64,000 nucleotides of DNA from Paenibacillus assamensis DSM 18201. GTDB taxonomy: Bacteria; Bacillota; Bacilli; Paenibacillales; Paenibacillaceae. How positions within the stretch are numbered: the stretch's first letter is position 1; the number at the start of each line of letters is the position of its first letter. Positions 63,905-64,000 of this stretch are shown here, piece by piece. The stretch lies in the NCBI RefSeq assembly GCF_000422445.1, contig NZ_KE383839.1:252321-316320 (forward strand). The letters run 5' to 3'. Below the pieces are notes generated by a model. That model was not told the DNA's origin, searched no databases, and was given only the letters and a program-made list of their open reading frames with translations. A program made the translations under genes and the position numbers.

Positions 63905-64000
63905 TTAGCCACAGTCCTCTTCACTGCGAAGATTGAACTGCCACTCAATGCCAAACTTATCCGTTAAGCTGCCGTAACATTTACTCCAAAATGTTTCTTG
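63905..64000 (-). CDS. C-terminal end of a PhnB-like VOC family protein (partial)
   Basis: The minus strand from the right edge reads QETFWSKCYGSLTDKFGIEW then QFNLRSEEDCG and TAA at 63905-63907. The pattern F-W-x-x-x-Y-G-x-L-T-D-K-F-G-I-x-W is the closing strand of PhnB/YjdN-type glyoxalase-fold proteins. The rest lies outside the window. Confidence 0.7.
   Translation of the reverse strand, partial: QETFWSKCYGSLTDKFGIEWQFNLRSEEDCG

Noticed and set aside
1-64000. CRISPR arrays, prophage modules, insertion sequences, tRNA or rRNA genes
   Set aside because: No regularly spaced repeats, transposase or integrase motifs, tail or capsid genes, or RNA gene sequences were seen anywhere in the window.

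Overview
The window looks like the chromosome of a low-to-mid GC, endospore-type Firmicute, most likely a Paenibacillus or close relative. The evidence is strong AGGAGG-type ribosome binding sites in front of many TTG and GTG starts, a secreted protein with three S-layer homology domains, paired YdcZ-type DMT transporters around a Crp/Fnr regulator, a Bce/Yxd-type two-component/ABC module with YxeA, a DUF4179 anti-sigma factor, and repeated MGT-family glycosyltransferases. No rRNA, tRNA, CRISPR array, complete insertion sequence or prophage was recognised. This is accessory, environment-facing chromosome with several decaying genes.

Layout: 0-5 kb holds the end of a G5-domain protein, a sulfotransferase, and a double-HTH MerR regulator divergent from a Cd/Zn/Pb P-type ATPase. 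4.7-10.4 kb (minus strand) holds a triplicated membrane protein and a three-gene operon: DJ-1/PfpI protein (apparently starting at ATT), glycogen debranching enzyme GlgX, and an unusual AGE-epimerase/STAS fusion. 10.9-16.1 kb holds a DUF418 protein and a GT2 synthase/acyltransferase/GH18 operon that looks like an exopolysaccharide cluster. 16.2-20.5 kb is a tandem triplet of MGT glycosyltransferases, each with its own near-identical promoter and a hairpin-forming leader. 20.5-27.7 kb holds an aldehyde dehydrogenase, YdcZ-Crp-YdcZ, a HAD phosphatase, a racemase-like protein, a collapsed NmrA-type pseudogene and an orphan response regulator with a SARP/BTAD output. 28-33 kb is one 1709-residue S-layer-anchored mosaic protein. 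33.4-38.4 kb holds a bicupin oxalate decarboxylase homologue and a TetR regulator followed by a CYP102 (P450-BM3-like) gene that lacks its NADPH-binding end.

38.8-45.9 kb holds an ECF sigma/anti-sigma pair and an intact yxdJKLM-yxeA-like antimicrobial peptide sensing and detoxification module. 46-49.9 kb holds MarR-controlled and C45-hydrolase genes interspersed with gene remnants. 49.9-52.8 kb is a second Bce-type module in decay: a 5'-truncated regulator, a frameshifted kinase, and an ATPase-permease chimera made by internal deletions. It is followed by an intact serine hydrolase. 54.5-59.8 kb holds a decarboxylase-type amidohydrolase, a lipase, an RNase J paralogue and a SulP transporter. 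59.9-63.2 kb is a MarR-MFS-MGT set in which the regulator and exporter share an identical 20-bp operator in opposite orientation, which fits combined export and glycosylation of a toxic compound. The window closes with a small unknown protein and the end of a PhnB-like VOC gene.

The theme is envelope defence and xenobiotic handling: efflux, glycosylation, P450 oxidation, peptide-antibiotic sensing and surface polymers. The least ordinary pieces are the DJ-1/GlgX/AGE-STAS operon, the conserved leaders of the tandem glycosyltransferases, and the decaying Bce and CYP102 genes.
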